A stretch of 6,002 bases of DNA from JAYYZW01 sp036339995. GTDB lineage: Bacteria > Pseudomonadota > Gammaproteobacteria > Ga0077536. Shown one piece after another: positions 5,268-6,002 of the stretch. The first letter of the stretch is position 1; the number at the start of each line of letters is the position of its first letter. The position numbers and the translations under genes are program-made. The stretch spans positions 1 to 6,002 of the forward strand of contig JAYYZW010000063.1 in NCBI GenBank assembly GCA_036339995.1, read 5' to 3'. Below the pieces are notes generated by a model. The model searched no databases. It was not told where the DNA came from and saw only the letters and a list, made by a program, of their open reading frames with translations.

Positions 5268-6002
5268 ATGAACAACGCGCATCAAAAGACCCGAATAAAA
5301 CCGTTGGAGGGTGTGCGCGTCGTCGACCTCGCGACCTTCATCGCGGCGCCGTTCGCGGCCACGATCTTGGGCGAATTCGGCGCTGAGGTCATCAAGGTCG
5401 AGCACCCCGACGGCGGCGATCCGCAGCGCCAATTCGGAACGCCTACCGACGAACCGGATCTGAGCTTGGCCTGGTTGAGCGAAGCGCGTAACAAACGATC
5501 CGTCACCCTGGATCTCAAATCGAAAAACGGCGCGCGCGATTTCAAGGAACTGGTGCGCCGCTCCGACGTGGTGTGCGAGAACTTCCGACCCGGCACCCTG
5601 GAGCGGTGGGGATTGGGTTGGCATGTGCTGTCCGTATTGAATCCCGCGCTGGTGATGCTCCGAATCAGTGGTTACGGTCAGGACGGTCCTTATCGGGATC
5701 GCCCGGGTTTCGCCCGCATTGCGCATGCCGTCGGCGGTTTGACCCATCTAGCGGGTATGCCTGATGGCCCCCCCGTGACGCCCGGGTCGACTTCGCTCGC
5801 CGATTACATTTCGGGTCTGTACGGCGCTGTTGGCGTCCTGATGGCATTGCGCGTCGCGGAACGCACGGGTGCCGGGCAGGTCATCGACGTTGCACTGTAT
5901 GAATCTATCTTTCGGGTTCTCGACGAACTCGCGCCGGCGTATGCGAAATTTGGCATCGTGCGCGGACGTGAAGGAACGGGGACGCGCAATGCCTGTCCAC
6001 AC
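5268..6002 (+). CDS. Family III CoA-transferase (CaiB/BaiF type), 3' end outside the window
   Basis: The first 245 codons of a family III CoA-transferase, whose members are about 380-410 residues long, so roughly the C-terminal third lies beyond the right edge. The enzyme moves CoA between carboxylic acids through an aspartyl-CoA thioester. Visible landmarks are LEGVRVVDLATFIAAPFAA (13-31), LGEFGAEVIKVEHPDGGDP (34-52), ENFRPGTLERWGL (104-116), SGYGQDGPY (134-142) and ADYISGLYGAVGVLMALR (178-195), in which Asp179 is the probable catalytic residue. The family is cytosolic and no signal peptide is seen. The ATG at 5268 has no good ribosome binding site (it is preceded by CTTGAACTCACA), but the family's N-terminal block starts 12 residues later, so no other start fits better. 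Donor and acceptor acids cannot be read from the sequence. Confidence 0.93.
   Translation, partial: MNNAHQKTRIKPLEGVRVVDLATFIAAPFAATILGEFGAEVIKVEHPDGGDPQRQFGTPTDEPDLSLAWLSEARNKRSVTLDLKSKNGARDFKELVRRSDVVCENFRPGTLERWGLGWHVLSVLNPALVMLRISGYGQDGPYRDRPGFARIAHAVGGLTHLAGMPDGPPVTPGSTSLADYISGLYGAVGVLMALRVAERTGAGQVIDVALYESIFRVLDELAPAYAKFGIVRGREGTGTRNACPH

Noticed and set aside
5247..5747. 166-codon open frame on the minus strand
   Set aside because: It is antisense to the CoA-transferase, whose plus-strand frame is recognisable throughout and runs off the window.

Overview
The window looks like chromosomal DNA of a moderately GC-rich, free-living proteobacterium with broad catabolic ability. That guess rests on GC-leaning codon use, the protein families present and clear Shine-Dalgarno sites at two genes. 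No RNA gene or ribosomal marker is present, so the lineage is not fixed. Five intact enzyme or regulator genes, one enzyme gene cut by the right edge, and one broken toxin gene can be supported.

Left edge to 369: no recognisable gene. It holds a very AT-rich island (about 131-200) between two short open stretches that could be gene remnants. 370-2800, minus strand: a berberine-bridge-type FAD oxidoreductase (1394-2800) followed, 229 bases downstream in the transcription direction, by an alpha/beta hydrolase of the epoxide hydrolase/dehalogenase type (370-1164). The oxidoreductase has a compact control region: a strong ribosome binding site, a plausible sigma70 promoter, and a perfect 16-base palindrome lying over the promoter spacer and -10.

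2801-3175 is the upstream space between divergent genes. 3176-4431, plus strand: a GFA/CENP-V-type zinc protein, then an acetoacetate-decarboxylase-fold protein 80 bases later. The second has lost the lysine that forms the Schiff base in true acetoacetate decarboxylase, so its name should not be taken as its activity.

4432-5136 holds the remains of a HigBA-type toxin-antitoxin locus. A 9-base inverted repeat surrounds a -10 box, then comes only the C-terminal part of the toxin, then an intact HigA antitoxin. The toxin lacks its N-terminal half and carries Cys in place of a catalytic Arg, so the antitoxin appears to be an orphan that kept its own operator. 5268 to the right edge is the first 245 codons of a family III CoA-transferase.

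Together the enzymes suggest small-molecule oxidation, ring or epoxide opening and CoA-thioester chemistry, but nothing in the sequence ties them to one substrate. I see no CRISPR array, complete insertion sequence, prophage or known defence system apart from the decayed toxin-antitoxin locus. The most interesting points are the lysine-less decarboxylase homologue, the orphaned antitoxin with its retained operator, and the palindrome over the oxidoreductase promoter.
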